Assembly (NCBI GenBank): GCA_002390845.1
Contig: DGQT01000042.1
Location: 1 to 64,000 of the forward strand
Length of the DNA: 64,000 nucleotides
Direction of reading: 5' to 3'
From: Chitinophagaceae bacterium UBA4407
GTDB lineage: Bacteria > Bacteroidota > Bacteroidia > Chitinophagales > Chitinophagaceae
The notes beneath the pieces are model-generated. The model was not told the origin of the DNA. It worked only from the letters and a program-made list of their open reading frames with translations, and ran no database searches. Positions 49,398 through 58,771 of this stretch are shown piece by piece (within the stretch, counting starts at the first letter, position 1; each line of letters begins with the position of its first letter). Position numbers and translations under genes: made by a program.

Positions 49398-50027
49398 ATG
49401 CAAAAACGACTAACAATTATTGCTACTTCAGTTGCAGCATCTATGGCAGTACTTATTGCCTGCAACCAACAACCTGCCGCAGCAGGAAATTCCGTTGATA
49501 CCTCTAAAACTGCCACCGCAGCCATGCCTGCCTTTAATGGTTTTGAAAGTCAGGAAAAATGGGGCGAACATCTAGTTATTATTACTGGTTGTAACGACTG
49601 CCATACCCCAAAGAAAATGGGGCCAAATGGCCCGGAACCAGACATGAGTTTAATGTTATCAGGCCATCCTGCACAAATGCCGCCGCCGCCAATTGATCAG
49701 AAAGAAGCGGCAAAAAAAGGAATTGCTGTAACACAAGACCTTACTGCATGGGTGGGGGCATGGGGTATTACTTATGCGGTAAACCTTACGCCCGATTCAA
49801 CAGGACTGGGTGCATGGACTGAGGAACAATTCAGCAAAGCAATCAGGGAAGGCAAATGGATGGGGCTCGAAAATACAAGGCCGGTTATGCCACCAATGCC
49901 TTGGCAGGATTTCAAAAATTTTACTGATGATGAAGTAAAAGCCATTTTCGCTTACCTGAAGTCAATTCCCGCCATTCATAATATTGTTCCGCAGGCAGTG
50001 TTGGCGCCGCCACCGCCGGTAAAATAA
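49398..50027 (+). CDS. c-type cytochrome lipoprotein
   Basis: The 209-residue protein has a lipobox (LIAC, Cys22) and one haem-binding motif CNDCH (65-69, GCNDCHTPKKMG). A later RPVMPPMPWQDF supplies a plausible Met ligand, and DDEVKAIFAYLKSIP is the typical C-terminal cytochrome helix. It should carry electrons at the periplasmic side of a membrane. No oxidase or dehydrogenase gene is adjacent. A hairpin terminator follows. Confidence 0.88.
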   Translation: MQKRLTIIATSVAASMAVLIACNQQPAAAGNSVDTSKTATAAMPAFNGFESQEKWGEHLVIITGCNDCHTPKKMGPNGPEPDMSLMLSGHPAQMPPPPIDQKEAAKKGIAVTQDLTAWVGAWGITYAVNLTPDSTGLGAWTEEQFSKAIREGKWMGLENTRPVMPPMPWQDFKNFTDDEVKAIFAYLKSIPAIHNIVPQAVLAPPPPVK

Positions 50028-50042
50028 TATGGATTTATTTAA

Positions 50043-50081
50043 AAAAAAGGGCTCACGGCTTGAAACCATCAGCCCTTTTTT
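50043..50081 (+). terminator. Rho-independent terminator
   Basis: AAAAAGGGCT and AGCCCTTTTTT form the stem around an 18-base loop after the cytochrome gene. Confidence 0.75.
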
Positions 50082-50167
50082 ATTGTCATCATGTCAGCAG
50101 AAATGGCTTTGGTATTTTCTTTGCTTCGTGCTATGTATCTTATACATTCGCGGCCGTTGCTGACATT

Positions 50168-50236
50168 TGTTCAGAACGTACAAGTGAGTGACACAACGAA
50201 GCTATATTGAAATACAAAAGCTAAGTACAAAAATTA
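50168..50236 (-). repeat. Dispersed half-element, TTGTGTCACTC variant
   Basis: CAGAACGTACAAGTGAGTGA (core 50186-50196) and a degenerate outer edge AAAGCTAAGTACAAAAATT. It ends just before the htpG start. Confidence 0.75.
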
Positions 50237-50243
50237 ATTTATT

Positions 50244-52097
50244 ATGCAAAAAGGACAGATAAGGGTTGAAACGGAAAACATTTTCCCGATCATTAAAAAA
50301 TTTCTTTACAGCGACCATGAAATTTTTCTTCGCGAACTGGTGAGTAACGCGGTAGATGCATCGCAGAAAATTAAAACCCTTTCCTCTATCGGCGAGGCGA
50401 AAGGTGATGTTGGCGATCTGCGCATTGATGTTACGCTCGATGTAAAAGAAAAAACACTCACAATCGCCGACCGAGGTGTGGGCATGAGCAAAGATGAAGT
50501 AGACAAATACCTGAACCAGGTTGCCTTTAGCGGAGCCGAAGAGTTTTTACACAAGTATAAAGATGCCAATATTATCGGCCATTTTGGCCTTGGTTTTTAC
50601 AGCGCCTTTATGGTGAGCGAAAGCGTGGAAGTGCTTACACAAAGCTACCGCGATGAAGAAGCTACTGTTTACTGGAGTTGCGATGGAAGCCCTGAGTTTG
50701 AATTATACGAAGTAGAAAAGAAAGACCGTGGCACAAAAATTATACTGCATATTAACGAAGAAAGCAGTGAGTTTTTAGACGCTGGCAGGATAAAAAGGAT
50801 ACTTGAGAAATTTTGCAAATTTTTGCCGGTTGCCATTTATTTTCACGAGGTTGGCGAAGAGAAGAAAGAAGGAGAAGAACAAAAACCTATCAACAACACC
50901 AACCCCATCTGGACCAAAAAACCCAGCGAACTTACTACAGAAGATTACCAGAATTTTTATAAAGAATTATACCCTTACGGCGAAACGCCTTTGTTCTGGA
51001 TTCATTTGAATGTAGACTATCCGTTCAATTTAACCGGCGTACTGTATTTCCCTAAGATTAAGCAGAGCTACGAAATACAGAAAGATAAAATTCAACTGTA
51101 CAGCAACCAGGTTTTTGTAACAGATGAAGTAAAGGATATTGTTCCGGAATTTTTGATGTTGCTGCATGGTGTAATTGACAGTCCGGATATTCCTTTAAAC
51201 GTTAGCCGCAGCTATTTGCAGGGCGATCCGAATGTGAAGAAGATCAACTCCTACATCACTAAAAAAGTAGCAGATAAACTTGACGAAATCTTCCGTACCG
51301 ACCGAGCATCTTTCGAAGAAAAATGGGAAAGCCTTGGCCTGTTTGTAAAATACGGCATGATGACTGACGATAAGTTTTTAGAAAAGGCCAACAAGTTTGT
51401 AATACTGCAGGATACCGTTGACAAAAAGTTCTACACGTTTGAAGAATATAAAATTGCTACCGAAACTTTACAGAAAAATAAAGATGGCAAGCATGTAATT
51501 CTTTACACTACAGATCCTGTTCAGCAGGATGCATACATACAGGCATGCAGCGCCAAAGGTTACATTATTATAAAGCTGGAAACATTAATAGATGCTGCTT
51601 TCCTGAACAGCATGGAAATGAAATGGGAGAACGTTCATTTTGTGCGTGTGGATGCTGATATTGTTGACAACATCATCGACAAGCAGGAACATACAGACAG
51701 TGTTTTAAGCAAAGATGAAGAAGCCAAACTCAAAGAATTATTTACGCCAGAAACAAAAGAGCTGCACGTAACTATTGAAGTAAAAGGATTGAATCCTGAA
51801 ACGCCACCGGTTGTTGCAACACGCCCCGAATTTATGCGCCGCATGAAAGACATGGGCGCTGCAGGTGGCGGTATGGCTGCGTTCTACGCCACTATGCCCG
51901 ATGAAGTAACACTTACCGTAAATGGCAACCACCCTATTTATCAAAGCCTGTTGAAAGAAGAAAATGCAGACAAACAACACAAGCAAATTAAAACGCTTGC
52001 AGATCTTGCATTGCTTTCGCAGGGCTTGTTGAAAGGTAATGATCTTACCAGTTTCATTAACCGCAGCGTTGAATTAATGCAAACAGAAAAGGCATAA
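50244..52097 (+). CDS. htpG: Molecular chaperone HtpG (Hsp90)
   Basis: The 617-residue Hsp90 has the N-terminal GHKL ATPase with FLRELVSNAVDASQKI, DRGVGMSKDEV and GHFGLGFYSAFMV. The middle domain (SRSYLQGDP) and dimerisation domain follow. Length is normal for bacterial HtpG of Bacteroidota. It folds client proteins in the cytoplasm with ATP. It stands alone between terminators; the upstream promoter region carries a half-element. Confidence 0.97.
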   Translation: MQKGQIRVETENIFPIIKKFLYSDHEIFLRELVSNAVDASQKIKTLSSIGEAKGDVGDLRIDVTLDVKEKTLTIADRGVGMSKDEVDKYLNQVAFSGAEEFLHKYKDANIIGHFGLGFYSAFMVSESVEVLTQSYRDEEATVYWSCDGSPEFELYEVEKKDRGTKIILHINEESSEFLDAGRIKRILEKFCKFLPVAIYFHEVGEEKKEGEEQKPINNTNPIWTKKPSELTTEDYQNFYKELYPYGETPLFWIHLNVDYPFNLTGVLYFPKIKQSYEIQKDKIQLYSNQVFVTDEVKDIVPEFLMLLHGVIDSPDIPLNVSRSYLQGDPNVKKINSYITKKVADKLDEIFRTDRASFEEKWESLGLFVKYGMMTDDKFLEKANKFVILQDTVDKKFYTFEEYKIATETLQKNKDGKHVILYTTDPVQQDAYIQACSAKGYIIIKLETLIDAAFLNSMEMKWENVHFVRVDADIVDNIIDKQEHTDSVLSKDEEAKLKELFTPETKELHVTIEVKGLNPETPPVVATRPEFMRRMKDMGAAGGGMAAFYATMPDEVTLTVNGNHPIYQSLLKEENADKQHKQIKTLADLALLSQGLLKGNDLTSFINRSVELMQTEKA

Positions 52098-52118
52098 ATT
52101 TTAGTTGTATAAATTATA

Positions 52119-52147
52119 AAGCCGCTTTAATAGAGCGGCTTTTTTTA
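52119..52147 (+). terminator. Rho-independent terminator after htpG
   Basis: AAAGCCGCT and AGCGGCTTTTTTT with a short loop. The T tract runs into the edge of a half-element. Confidence 0.9.
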
Positions 52148-52270
52148 TTGGCCAAACTGAAGAAATTCTATGAAGCTTTACTTGCGTCGCACACTTGTGC
52201 TGTTGGATTATAGATTGAGCTTTGATCATAGCGAATATTTTAACCGCAGAGGCAGAGAGGCGCAAAGAAA
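52141..52270 (+). repeat. Dispersed half-element plus half of a CGCAGAGGC word repeat
   Basis: TATTGGCCAAACTG edge, GAAGCTTTAC, core TTGCGTCGCA at 52182-52191, CACTTGTGCTG. It is followed at about 52240-52268 by ACCGCAGAGGCAGAGAGGCG, the same family as the block at 15396. Confidence 0.75.
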
Positions 52271-52299
52271 ACGATATTCTTCGCAAGGCCGGTACATTA

Positions 52300-53124
52300 T
52301 CAATAGTGCTTCATTATTTTCACCAGCATGTCGGCAATAATTTCATAGCCTTTGTCTGAAGGGTGCAGGCCATCATAAGTGTTATCAATTGCATCAACGG
52401 GATAAGGGTATTCATCTGTTGCAGGGTTGAAAGGAACACCAATAAATTCAGGATAAGGATAGTTTTTATAATTGCCGGTTTCTGGGTCTTTTAAGCGTTT
52501 GTATTTTACAAGATTTTGCAAAGTCATTCCGCTTTTGTTATAGAGGTCGGCCACTTTAAATTTTTCGTATGCACCAATAGCGTTAATGGCTTCTGCAAAT
52601 TGCGCCAGCGACTGACCGTTCTTGTTTTTGTAGGAACCATAAGCATTATTTTTAAAATCGTTGATATAAACAAAATCTACGCGCTGCATAGGTGTTATTA
52701 AAATTATTTTCGCATCGCTGTTAAGGTTGCGTAGTTTATTTATGATGATGCGGAAAGAACCATAAACTGTTTGATTGCCGGTATTGTTTTTATAATCTTC
52801 AATTGATCCTAAAGTGCGGCCTTGCCACCAATCGTTTGTGCCAAGGAATATGGAATACACATCTGCTTTTTGAATGCCCAGTTTTTCAATGGCATCAGCA
52901 ATGCCGCCTGATGTCCAGCCATTATGGCCCTGGTTGGTGTAAGTAATATTGGGCAGCTTTTCTGTAACCATCGTCATATAACCTTTGGTAATGCGGTTAC
53001 CGGTTTCGTTTGTGTGATCGTTAAGATAAGTAATAGAATCGCCGATGGCAACCCACTTTATTTCCTTTTTTGAAAAGGAAGTGAGCGTGCAAATAACTGC
53101 AAGGCATAAAATAATTTTCTTCAT
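52300..53124 (-). CDS. SGNH/GDSL hydrolase, exported
   Basis: The 274-residue protein has a signal peptide (MKKIILCLAVICTLTSFSKK, cleavage or anchor uncertain) and SGNH motifs: Ser30 in GDSIT (28-32), a Gly in block II (GHNGWTSGG), Asn in GTND (95-98) and DGLHPS near 251-256. It is probably a carbohydrate or lipid esterase outside the cytoplasm. It is encoded at one end of a carbohydrate-utilisation region; a half-element separates it from the LacI regulator gene. Confidence 0.88.
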   Translation of the reverse strand: MKKIILCLAVICTLTSFSKKEIKWVAIGDSITYLNDHTNETGNRITKGYMTMVTEKLPNITYTNQGHNGWTSGGIADAIEKLGIQKADVYSIFLGTNDWWQGRTLGSIEDYKNNTGNQTVYGSFRIIINKLRNLNSDAKIILITPMQRVDFVYINDFKNNAYGSYKNKNGQSLAQFAEAINAIGAYEKFKVADLYNKSGMTLQNLVKYKRLKDPETGNYKNYPYPEFIGVPFNPATDEYPYPVDAIDNTYDGLHPSDKGYEIIADMLVKIMKHY

Positions 53125-53206
53125 GGTGGTTTTTTTTGTGCCGATGTTTATTGCGGGCCTGCATAAAACCGCTTAAATCTACGCTTCGTTAAAAGCTCAA
53201 TTCATA

Positions 53207-53273
53207 ATCAAACCGTACAAGTGTGCGACGCAAGAAAAGCTTCATTTATAATCTACAGTTCGGCTAAAAAAAA
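53207..53273 (-). repeat. Dispersed half-element (GCGTCGC core)
   Basis: AACCGTACAAG, core TGCGACGCAA at 53224-53233, AAAGCTTCATTTAT and outer edge AGTTCGGCTAAAAAAAAT. Confidence 0.8.
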
Positions 53274-53284
53274 TAATTATAAGA

Positions 53285-54280
53285 TTACAAAGAGCCGCCG
53301 TTTACCATTGTTGATTCTACAATAACTTCCCGTATAAATGTACTACCCGATAAACAGGCCATCATTCTTGCGAATGCCAGTTTGCCAAGTTTGGCACCGC
53401 TGGTTTCTACATAAGTAATTTCGGGATAATAAAGCCGTGGTATAATGCCGTTGCTGATTGAAATAACGCTTATATTTTCAGGTATTTTTAGACCAAGCTC
53501 CTGTATGGCTTTCATAGTACCGGTTAAAATTTCGTCGCTCATGCAAAAAACGGTATCGAATTTATTTTTTGTGGTAAGATGGTCTACCGTTTTTTCACGT
53601 GCTTCATCGTGGCTTAGTGCAAAATCTGTTACGAGTTTGGTTTTTGTGTTTTCTTGTTGAAAGGCAGCCGTAAATGCATCGAGCCTTTTTTTTGTAATGG
53701 ACATGTGAGCGTTTCCGAAAAGACCGAGTACCTTTTTTTTCTTGTTTTGCAGAATGGCTTCTGCCGCCATTTTTGCGGCTTGCGTATCGGCGAAACATAC
53801 TTTATTGCAGGCTTCGAAAGCAGGAACTTTATCGAAGAAAATCACGGGTATATCCAGGTCGTCTAGTTTAAGAAAAGGCTGGATATCGCTGGTGCCTGGG
53901 GTAACACATGCAAATACACCGCTCACCCTGTTGTGCCTGCATAGTTTGATATTGGTTAATTCTGTTGCTACATCATCCAGGGATTGAAGTATCATAAGCG
54001 AGTAGCCATTTTTTCTGCACTCTTCTTCGATAGATGAAATAAATGAATCGTAGAAATAATACGTAACCGATGGCACCATTAAGGTAAATACTTTGCTGTT
54101 ATTGGTACGGAGGTTAATGGCATAGGTATTAGGCTCATATTCAAGTGTACTGGCCAGTTCCAGAACTTTCTTTTTGGTTTTGTCAGAAATATCGGGATGG
54201 TCTTTTAATGCCCTTGACACAGTTGAAATACTGAGATCGAGGATATGCGAAATTTTTTTAAGTGTTGTATTATGCTTCAT
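53285..54280 (-). CDS. LacI-family transcriptional regulator
   Basis: From MKHNTTLKKISHILDLSIST the protein is 331 residues: LacI helix-turn-helix (about 5-30) with the hinge helix (VLELASTLEYEPNTYA), then a periplasmic-binding-protein-like sugar domain. Such repressors leave their operators when a sugar or phosphosugar binds. A longer frame adds 11 residues that do not fit the family. A GCAAACGGTTGC-like palindrome before the SusC gene is a reasonable target. It neighbours an AraC regulator, an MFS permease and trehalase genes. Confidence 0.93.
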   Translation of the reverse strand: MKHNTTLKKISHILDLSISTVSRALKDHPDISDKTKKKVLELASTLEYEPNTYAINLRTNNSKVFTLMVPSVTYYFYDSFISSIEEECRKNGYSLMILQSLDDVATELTNIKLCRHNRVSGVFACVTPGTSDIQPFLKLDDLDIPVIFFDKVPAFEACNKVCFADTQAAKMAAEAILQNKKKKVLGLFGNAHMSITKKRLDAFTAAFQQENTKTKLVTDFALSHDEAREKTVDHLTTKNKFDTVFCMSDEILTGTMKAIQELGLKIPENISVISISNGIIPRLYYPEITYVETSGAKLGKLAFARMMACLSGSTFIREVIVESTMVNGGSL

Positions 54281-54355
54281 TTGGCAGATATAAATTAATA
54301 GCGGTAAGAGCAACTGCGTTAATTATTATACCGGAATAAATTTAGGTATTTACAA

Positions 54356-55210
54356 TTAAGCCAATGCTTTTTTCTTTTTAAACTCAGAAGGTGTTTTGTT
54401 TATAACAGATTTAAAAACCTTATTGAAATAAACTACGTTGTTAAACCCACACTCGAAACTGGCCTGCGATACTGATTTTTCCTGTTGCAAAAGTATGCAG
54501 GCATGCTGTATACGGTAGCGGTTTACAAAATCTGTAAAAGTGATGTTCATTACTTTTTTAAAATAGTTACAAAATGAAGGCACGGAAAGATGAACAATAG
54601 AAGCTACTTTCTTTATATCGGTTTCTTCCTGGAAATGATGTTCAACATACGTAAAAATGGTTTGAAGCCTTGTATTGTTTTTCATTAATGCGTAAGACTG
54701 CGGAGGTGCAGGATTAAGCAGTGCATATTCCTTTGTTGTAGCCATTAAATTCAATACAGTTAACAGTTCAATAAATTTTTCAAAAGGCCTCATCTTTAGT
54801 AACCTTGTTAACTTCTTTGTTATTTTATCTTTTACCGATCCGGTAAAATGGATGCCGTACTTTGCTTTTTCAAGCAAAGAAGTAATGGCGGCCATTTCGG
54901 GCCTGGTAATGATTGACTGGTTAAATACCTCTTCCCTTATCTGAATTACAATTTCTTCGTGTTGGCCGTGGGATTTTAACCCAAAGCCGGCGTGCGGCAA
55001 ATTAGGCCCCATAAAAACCAGGTCGCCATTTTCATAACTCTGCAAATGGTTGCCAACGTGCCTTGTACCATTGCCCTTGGGTACGCAAACAAGCTCGTAT
55101 TCCGGGTGGTAATGGTATTGCCAGCGGTACTTTTCTGCGCTCACTTTTTCGTTTAGCAATCTGAATGAGCTGCCTTCATCGGGGTGGATTATTTCAAACT
55201 CGGGCTTCAT
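54356..55210 (-). CDS. AraC-family transcriptional regulator
   Basis: From MKPEFEIIHPDEGSSFRLLN the protein is 284 residues. It has an N-terminal cupin-like sensor domain with HYHPEYELV and GNGTRHVG, and a C-terminal pair of AraC helix-turn-helices (about 180-280, LSVPSFCNYFKKVMNITFTD and the SQASFECGFNNVVYFNKVFK motif). The upstream eight-residue extension begins with TTG and was rejected. It is divergent from the MFS transporter gene across about 175 bases, so it probably regulates that gene. Confidence 0.93.
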   Translation of the reverse strand: MKPEFEIIHPDEGSSFRLLNEKVSAEKYRWQYHYHPEYELVCVPKGNGTRHVGNHLQSYENGDLVFMGPNLPHAGFGLKSHGQHEEIVIQIREEVFNQSIITRPEMAAITSLLEKAKYGIHFTGSVKDKITKKLTRLLKMRPFEKFIELLTVLNLMATTKEYALLNPAPPQSYALMKNNTRLQTIFTYVEHHFQEETDIKKVASIVHLSVPSFCNYFKKVMNITFTDFVNRYRIQHACILLQQEKSVSQASFECGFNNVVYFNKVFKSVINKTPSEFKKKKALA

Positions 55211-55305
55211 TTGTATTGGTAGTAATTTGCTCAAATTTAATACTTACTGATTAATATAGTTGAATAAAATGCCAATACAGATGAAATGTTTTAGAGAAGA
55301 AAAAT

Positions 55306-55313
55306 TAATTTTG
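55306..55313 (+). promoter_or_regulatory. Possible -7 box of the MFS gene
   Basis: TAATTTTG fits TAnnTTTG of the Bacteroidota primary sigma factor, 73 bases before the start. No convincing -33 box was seen. Confidence 0.3.
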
Positions 55314-55372
55314 TTCCAGCTTGATAATTACCTGGTCTTGTTTCTGAAATCGCATTAAAGGTTATCTTGTAA

Positions 55373-55384
55373 ACAAACGATTGC
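55373..55384 (+). promoter_or_regulatory. Possible LacI-type operator before the MFS gene
   Basis: ACAAACGATTGC matches 10 of 12 positions of the better palindrome before the SusC gene and sits one base before the MFS ATG. Its own symmetry is weak, so this is tentative. Confidence 0.3.
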
Positions 55385-55385
55385 C

Positions 55386-56666
55386 ATGTCAACTTTGAGG
55401 ATTAAACTCTCCATATTCCTTAATTACTTTGTATTTGCTATTCTGCTAAACAGTGTAGGTACCGTAATATTATTGGTACAAACCAGCTTTAATGTAAGCA
55501 AATCGCAGGTAGCAGTGCTGGAGCCATTTAAAGACATGAGCATTGCAATCGTTTCCTTCCTGGTTACCTCTTTTATTACACGCATTGGTTATAAGAAAGC
55601 AATGCTGATCGCACTTGGGTTTATCACCATCGTTTGTTTTGCAATGCCCTTTTCAGGCAGCCTGCTTATGGTAGAATTGCTGTTTGCATCTATAGGATCA
55701 AGCTTTGCCTTGATTAAAATGTCTGTATATGGTTCTATTGGCCTCATTACAAACAATGAAAAAGACCATATCAGTTTTATGAATTTTGTTGAAAGTTTTT
55801 TTGGGGTAGGTATCGTAGTAAGCTATTTTATTTTTCCTTTGTTTATTGATAAAAATGATGCGGCTTCTACCAGTTGGCTCAGGGTTTATTTTTTATTGGG
55901 TGGTATTTCGCTGCTTGCCTTTATTTTATTATTCATTTCCCCACTCGACGAATCAGCTTCAAAAAGTAACCAGCCTGCAGAAAATTTGCTCAACGATTTT
56001 GGAAAAATGTTCCGGCTCTTTATTTCACCGCTTGTGCTGATATTCATTTTCTGCGCATTTTTTTATGTGCTGCTCGAGCAAAGCATTATGAGCTGGTTGC
56101 CTACATTTAATAATGACGTATTGAAACTCAACCAGGTATTGAGTATACAAATGGCAAGCATTCTTGCAGGGTCTATTGCGGTAGGGCGCTTTGTGGCGGG
56201 TATCTTACTTAAAAAATTCAACTGGCTTGCAGTACTAATAGTTTGTTTATTGTGTGCGGGGAGTTTAGTAATTTTTGCGATGCCCGCCATTAAAGAGTTC
56301 CTTAGCAATTATAAAGGCAGTGGCATTACCCGGTTGGCAGATGTTCCATTAATCGCTTACATATTTCCATTAATTGGTTTGGTGCTGGCTCCTATTTACC
56401 CGGCCATCAACTCTGTAATATTAAGTTCGCTGCCAAAACCCAAACATGGGTTAATGGCCGGGCTTATTATCGTATTCTCTGCATTGGGCGGCTCTACCGG
56501 CTCACTGATTACAGGGAATATTTTCCAGGCTTACGGCGGGCAAACAGCCATGTATTTTTCACTTATTCCAATTGGTATTTTAATTATATGCCTTTTTATT
56601 TTTAGCCGAATTCAAAAAAAATCTACCGCTGCACCAGTAACATTTAGCTCTGCGGCGGGACATTGA
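55386..56666 (+). CDS. MFS transporter, sugar type
   Basis: The 426-residue protein has twelve predicted membrane helices in two groups of six around a central loop (SPLDESASKSNQPAENLLND). It resembles the FHS/sugar MFS permeases of Bacteroidota, including the motif-like ITRIGYKKAMLIALG loop after helix 2. Placed between an AraC regulator and a trehalase, it probably takes up trehalose-derived glucose or the disaccharide itself; the substrate is inferred from context only. Confidence 0.88.
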   Translation: MSTLRIKLSIFLNYFVFAILLNSVGTVILLVQTSFNVSKSQVAVLEPFKDMSIAIVSFLVTSFITRIGYKKAMLIALGFITIVCFAMPFSGSLLMVELLFASIGSSFALIKMSVYGSIGLITNNEKDHISFMNFVESFFGVGIVVSYFIFPLFIDKNDAASTSWLRVYFLLGGISLLAFILLFISPLDESASKSNQPAENLLNDFGKMFRLFISPLVLIFIFCAFFYVLLEQSIMSWLPTFNNDVLKLNQVLSIQMASILAGSIAVGRFVAGILLKKFNWLAVLIVCLLCAGSLVIFAMPAIKEFLSNYKGSGITRLADVPLIAYIFPLIGLVLAPIYPAINSVILSSLPKPKHGLMAGLIIVFSALGGSTGSLITGNIFQAYGGQTAMYFSLIPIGILIICLFIFSRIQKKSTAAPVTFSSAAGH

Positions 56667-56669
56667 GTT

Positions 56670-56905
56670 ATTTTTTGTACCCGGCTTTTAGTTCTTTGTT
56701 GAAGCTTTACTTGCCACGCTCGTTTCACAGTTCCGCTTTCATGGCGACATTTAAGCGGAGTCTGGCTGCCTGTATTGAATGCTAAAACAACTGATGAATA
56801 TGCGAACAGATATGCGGTTGAGCCTTTGTTCAAAAATGTTCAGAACGTACAAGAGTGCGACGCAAGAAAAGTTTAATAGAGGTAATGTAGCCTGGCTCAA
56901 AAAAA
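56670..56905. repeat. Two-ended dispersed element
   Basis: Left half: TTTTTTGTACCCGGCTTT, GAAGCTTTAC, variant core TTGCCACGCTCG at 56711-56722 and the long-form CATGGCGACATTTAAGCGG. Right half: CAGAACGTACAAGAG, core TGCGACGCAA at 56856-56865 and outer edge AGCCTGGCTCAAAAAAAT. It shows the complete structure clearly, with different cores in its two arms, and lies between the MFS and trehalase genes. Confidence 0.9.
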
Positions 56906-56953
56906 TAATTTTTATTAAAGCTGTTATTATTTATTGGGAGTGATTGGTTTTAA

Positions 56954-58450
56954 ATGAACAAACAATTGTTACATATTGAAGATTTGCAGGAGTTATTTGT
57001 TGATGCGCAAACACAGCAGGTACTCAGCGATCAAAAAACATTTGTTGATTGCGAACCAAAACATGCAGTTGAAGATATTTTAAAGGAGTACAGGAAGGGG
57101 AAAGATGCAGAAGGATTTAACCTGAAAGCGTTTGTACTGGCGCATTTTGACTTGCCTGTAAATAAAGGACTGCCAGAATCGTTTGTTGTTTCTGCAACGG
57201 CAGAAGAGCATGTAAACCAGTTGTGGGATGTGTTAACGAAATACCCCGAAGAATCGAACGGAACGCTGATTCCGTTGCCGGAAAAATTTATTGTTCCCGG
57301 CGGCAGGTTTAGAGAAATTTTTTATTGGGACAGTTATTTTACCATGCTGGGTTTGCAGGTGGCAAAACGGGTTGACCTTATTGAAAGTATGGTAAACAAT
57401 TTTGCATACCTGATAGATGAATTTGGTTTTATTCCTAATGGTAACCGTACTTATTTTTTAAGCCGTTCTCAACCGCCTTTTTTTTCTTTGATGGTTGAAT
57501 TGCTGAGTGAAGAAAAGGGTGATGATGTTTTGATAAAATATCTTCCTCAGCTGGAGAAAGAATATGCTTTTTGGATGGATGGAGCGGAGTTGTTATCTGC
57601 AGTTAATAATCGTGAAAAGCGTGTGGTATTAATGCCTGGTGGAGAAATACTTAACAGGTATTGGGATAGCTTGAACACCCCAAGACCGGAAGGGTATCTT
57701 GAAGATATGGAAGTTGCGGATAAGGCTGCGAATAGGGATGGTGAAATTTTCAGGCATTTGAGGGCAGGTGCAGAGTCGGGTTGGGATTTCAGCAGCCGGT
57801 GGTTTGCAGATAAAATGAATATAGATACAATTCATACAACTGATATTGTACCGATAGATTTGAATTGCCTTTTGTTGCATCTTGAACAAACATTGGCTGA
57901 GATTTATAATCGGGTGAATGAGAAAAATAAAGCCGAGAATTTACATTCCCAATACTTCAATCGAAATGAAGCGATACATAAATATTTGTGGAGTGAGGCT
58001 AATAGAATGTTTGCAGATTATGATCTAGTAAAAAGCGGCTCAACTGCTATTGCTACAGCGGCAATGACATTTCCTTTATTTGTGGGAATAGCTGCAAAAG
58101 AGCAGGCAAATGTTACTGCAGCTCAACTGGAATTTGACTTTCTTAAACCTGGTGGCATTATAACAACGCTTGTAACCAGTGGCCAGCAATGGGATTCCCC
58201 AAATGGCTGGGCACCGCTGCAATGGTTGGCTTATAAAGGCTTGATGAATTATGGTTTCAAGGAATTGGCAGATAAAATAAAAATTAACTGGATCAATAAT
58301 GTTGAAAGAGTTTTTAAACAAACCGGAAAATTGACAGAAAAGTATGATGTTGTTGATCTGTCGCTAAATGCCGGTGGCGGGGAATATCCCAACCAGGATG
58401 GATTTGGATGGACAAATGGGGTATACCTAAAATTAAAAGACTCTGTTTAA
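56954..58450 (+). CDS. treA: Trehalase, glycoside hydrolase family 37
   Basis: The 498-residue protein has both trehalase signatures: PGGRFREIFYWDSY at 115-128 and QQWDSPNGWAPLQW near 411-424, plus the glycine-rich end segment GGGEYPNQDGFGWTNG. It hydrolyses trehalose to two glucose molecules by inversion. No signal peptide is present, so a cytoplasmic (TreF-like) role is likely; this supports uptake of trehalose by the nearby MFS protein. The next genes encode a SusC/SusD pair. Confidence 0.94.
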   Translation: MNKQLLHIEDLQELFVDAQTQQVLSDQKTFVDCEPKHAVEDILKEYRKGKDAEGFNLKAFVLAHFDLPVNKGLPESFVVSATAEEHVNQLWDVLTKYPEESNGTLIPLPEKFIVPGGRFREIFYWDSYFTMLGLQVAKRVDLIESMVNNFAYLIDEFGFIPNGNRTYFLSRSQPPFFSLMVELLSEEKGDDVLIKYLPQLEKEYAFWMDGAELLSAVNNREKRVVLMPGGEILNRYWDSLNTPRPEGYLEDMEVADKAANRDGEIFRHLRAGAESGWDFSSRWFADKMNIDTIHTTDIVPIDLNCLLLHLEQTLAEIYNRVNEKNKAENLHSQYFNRNEAIHKYLWSEANRMFADYDLVKSGSTAIATAAMTFPLFVGIAAKEQANVTAAQLEFDFLKPGGIITTLVTSGQQWDSPNGWAPLQWLAYKGLMNYGFKELADKIKINWINNVERVFKQTGKLTEKYDVVDLSLNAGGGEYPNQDGFGWTNGVYLKLKDSV

Positions 58451-58771
58451 AAGGAGTTGTTCGCGTTTTGCTTAGGTAATATTTCCACAACAACCGATAC
58501 CGCAAACATCATCGCAAACGGTTGCGGTTTTTATAGTTCTTTGCATATTTTTTGCATTTATAATTGAATGTAATTTTCGTTTTTATTGCTTGTTAAAAAT
58601 GCTGATGATTAAAAATTATCATTTAAACAGAATAAGCAGCAATTTTTAGATTGGAGATGTCTTTTATTATTAATAGTATCAGAGTAAATTTTTTTTTCAC
58701 CTTTTTTTTAACAATTGTGTATTATTTACACAGATTACCTATTTTTAACAAATATTAAACTGCTTGTTATT
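58451..58771. other. Regulatory region upstream of the SusC gene
   Basis: A 320-base gap without a dispersed element, unusual in this window. It has an operator-like palindrome at 58513-58526 and then AT-rich sequence with runs of T. The promoter of the SusC/SusD genes must lie here, but I cannot fix its boxes. Confidence 0.6.
58513..58526 (+). promoter_or_regulatory. Candidate LacI-family operator
   Basis: CGCAAACGGTTGCG is a palindrome matching at 12 of 14 positions with a central CG, the usual form of LacI/GalR operators. A related ACCGCAAAC half-site lies just upstream. It is 246 bases before the SusC start. The LacI-type gene at 53285 is the nearest candidate regulator. Confidence 0.5.

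Noticed and set aside
58715..58771. 19-residue N-terminal extension of SusC
   Set aside because: It would put a hydrophobic, non-signal stretch ahead of a good signal peptide beginning at the internal Met.
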